A DNA stretch of 12,956 nt from contig JBAQMZ010000048.1 of assembly GCA_049303315.1 (NCBI GenBank), positions 1 to 12,956 on the forward strand. Reading direction: 5' to 3'. A model generated the notes under the pieces. It saw nothing but the letters and a program-made list of their open reading frames with translations. It was not told the DNA's origin and did not search any database. A program made the translations under genes and the position numbers. The DNA comes from Methanoperedens sp049303315 (GTDB lineage Archaea; Halobacteriota; Methanosarcinia; Methanosarcinales; Methanoperedenaceae). Shown here one piece after another: positions 12,258 to 12,956 of the stretch (position 1 is the stretch's first letter; every line of letters starts with the position of its first letter).

Positions 12258-12737
12258 TTACATCTCATACTCGCATCCTGCCCCCTGCCCTATCCCTTCA
12301 TCAACCCTGACATGGAGCTTTTTAATGTTATCAGCGCCATTTGATTTCAAGGCTTTTGCCATTTCGGTTGTGAAATACTTGCACAGGTCTTCGGCGCTCA
12401 CCGATTTCGTGGGGAGGAACACAATATCTTCCAGAGGCAATACATATCGCTTTTTACTTTCAATTATTTCAATCGAAACCCCATCCTTTTTCACAATCCG
12501 AAGGCGCGGGTCTTTTTCCGCAACCAGGACTTTATGGTCAAGCCTGTCGCAAATTCCGTTAACAATCCCTTTAACCAGCTCAAAATCAATGATAAATTCC
12601 CCGATTTGTTCGCCTTCGAGCCGCACGCTAACCGCATACGTGTGACCGTGCAGGCAGCCGCACTTGGGATGGTTCGGGATGAAATGGCATGCAGAAAATC
12701 GCAGTTTTGCCATCCAGCCGTCTATTTCAATGAACAT
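12258..12737 (-). CDS. queD: 6-carboxytetrahydropterin synthase / 6-pyruvoyltetrahydropterin synthase family (QueD-like)
   Basis: A 159-residue member of the PTPS/QueD family, which turns dihydroneopterin triphosphate into 6-carboxytetrahydropterin (QueD; archaeosine/queuosine pathway) or related pterins. The zinc site is complete: His18 in FSACHF, and His30 and His32 in CGCLHGHTY. Cys26 gives the Cys-x3-His-Gly-His pattern associated with QueD rather than the Glu-containing PTPS-III form; Cys28 is an extra cysteine. Asp67-His68 (DRLDHKV) and Glu137 (RVDEGIG) complete the active site. A segment at about 70-110 is longer than in the shortest bacterial enzymes. No queC or queE lies nearby. A TATA-like word 29 nt before the ATG suggests a leaderless transcript. 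Its last 46 codons recur at 11241-11381. Confidence 0.87.
   Translation of the reverse strand: MFIEIDGWMAKLRFSACHFIPNHPKCGCLHGHTYAVSVRLEGEQIGEFIIDFELVKGIVNGICDRLDHKVLVAEKDPRLRIVKKDGVSIEIIESKKRYVLPLEDIVFLPTKSVSAEDLCKYFTTEMAKALKSNGADNIKKLHVRVDEGIGQGAGCEYEM
12266..12398 (-). repeat. Direct repeat within queD 3' end (partner copy 11249-11381)
   Basis: These 133 bases align without gaps to 11249-11381 in the same orientation, with 13 mismatches by eye (about 90% identity). The two copies bracket about 0.9 kb that holds the hicB operon. Similarity ends abruptly on the 5' side of the gene just before the Ser-Ala-Glu codons and fades around the stop codons. Confidence 0.85.
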
Positions 12738-12761
12738 GATATCGGCTTAATTACCCTGTAA

Positions 12762-12770
12762 GGTATAATC
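12762..12770 (-). promoter_or_regulatory. TATA-like element of queD
   Basis: The minus strand reads GATTATACC, preceded by an A/G-rich stretch, with its centre 29 nt before the queD ATG at 12737. The spacing fits an archaeal leaderless promoter. No Shine-Dalgarno is seen before the ATG, which agrees. Confidence 0.35.
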
Positions 12771-12824
12771 CTTTTGTCAGAATGTGTGTGTAAAATCTTT
12801 GGTGTTGTTAAATCAAAAAGCAAA

Positions 12825-12859
12825 ATAGCCACAGAGTCGGCTATGAACCCCTGGTTCAT
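12825..12859. repeat. Two overlapping small hairpins in the right-hand non-coding edge
   Basis: ATAGCC (12825-12830) pairs with GGCTAT (12839-12844), and ATGAACC (12843-12849) pairs with GGTTCAT (12853-12859, 3-nt loop). They share two bases, so the complete stems exclude each other. They lie about 90 nt upstream of queD with no T-tract. The remainder of 12738-12956 is AT-rich, and I see no gene in it. Confidence 0.4.
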
Positions 12860-12956
12860 AAATGAACATGAAAAAATTAATATTGGTTGCCTTATTTTAC
12901 TAATATATCTGGTATAAGCAGAGTAGACCAATCTGTGTCTGAGTCTTGAGCTCGTC

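Noticed and set aside
12825..12859. tRNA or other structured RNA gene at the right edge
   Set aside because: The two short stems do not form a cloverleaf and no anticodon arm or T-loop consensus can be placed.
12722..12931. Minus-strand 69-codon open frame overlapping the start of queD
   Set aside because: No ribosome-binding site, no recognisable domain, covers the hairpins and the queD promoter region, and overlaps the well-supported queD start in another frame.

Overview
This window looks like chromosomal DNA of a euryarchaeon, most likely a Methanosarcinales relative such as 'Candidatus Methanoperedens'. That placement is inferred from recognition, not from any search. The grounds are AT-rich archaeal-type TATA boxes upstream of several starts, a DUF2683/RelE toxin-antitoxin pair typical of methanogen relatives, a roughly 980-residue PurL with PurS-like repeats at its N-terminus, and a QueD-type enzyme. 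Gene starts mix Shine-Dalgarno-led and apparently leaderless forms.

Layout, left to right: (1) 1-792 (+), the 3' end of a large secreted or surface protein built of 91-residue tandem repeats, followed by a strong hairpin/T-tract terminator. Everything to the right is on the minus strand. (2) 1010-2437, a C45-type self-processing Ntn hydrolase. (3) 2599-3144, an HNH endonuclease with an extra cysteine cluster. (4) 3262-3392, a chimeric gene remnant in which the first codons of purQ are joined to the last codons of purL. (5) 3435-4725, two adjacent type II toxin-antitoxin modules (RHH/PIN and DUF2683/RelE). (6) 4821-7751, purL, the housekeeping purine gene. (7) 7848-11025, a compact visibly AT-richer three-gene operon encoding a SIR2 NADase-like protein, a HerA-type ATPase and a small KTSC-domain protein; this is the most notable system here. 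(8) 11241-11381, a 46-codon remnant of the 3' end of queD. (9) 11403-12135, a three-gene operon of an orphan HicB-type protein and two small unrecognised proteins. (10) 12258-12737, the intact queD-like gene, followed by a non-coding right edge with small hairpins.

The genes combine two metabolic anchors (purL for IMP synthesis, queD for the archaeosine/deazapurine or pterin branch) with a mobile defence and toxin-antitoxin zone placed beside them. SIR2 and HerA genes of this type form a known anti-phage complex that depletes NAD. Here the operon carries a third gene, the KTSC protein, joined to HerA by 2 nt. Two cassettes are each bracketed by a complete housekeeping gene and a detached copy of that gene's 3' end: purL tail around the toxin-antitoxin pairs, and queD tail around the HicB operon. 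This suggests repeated gain of cassettes at the 3' ends of core genes through homology or duplication.
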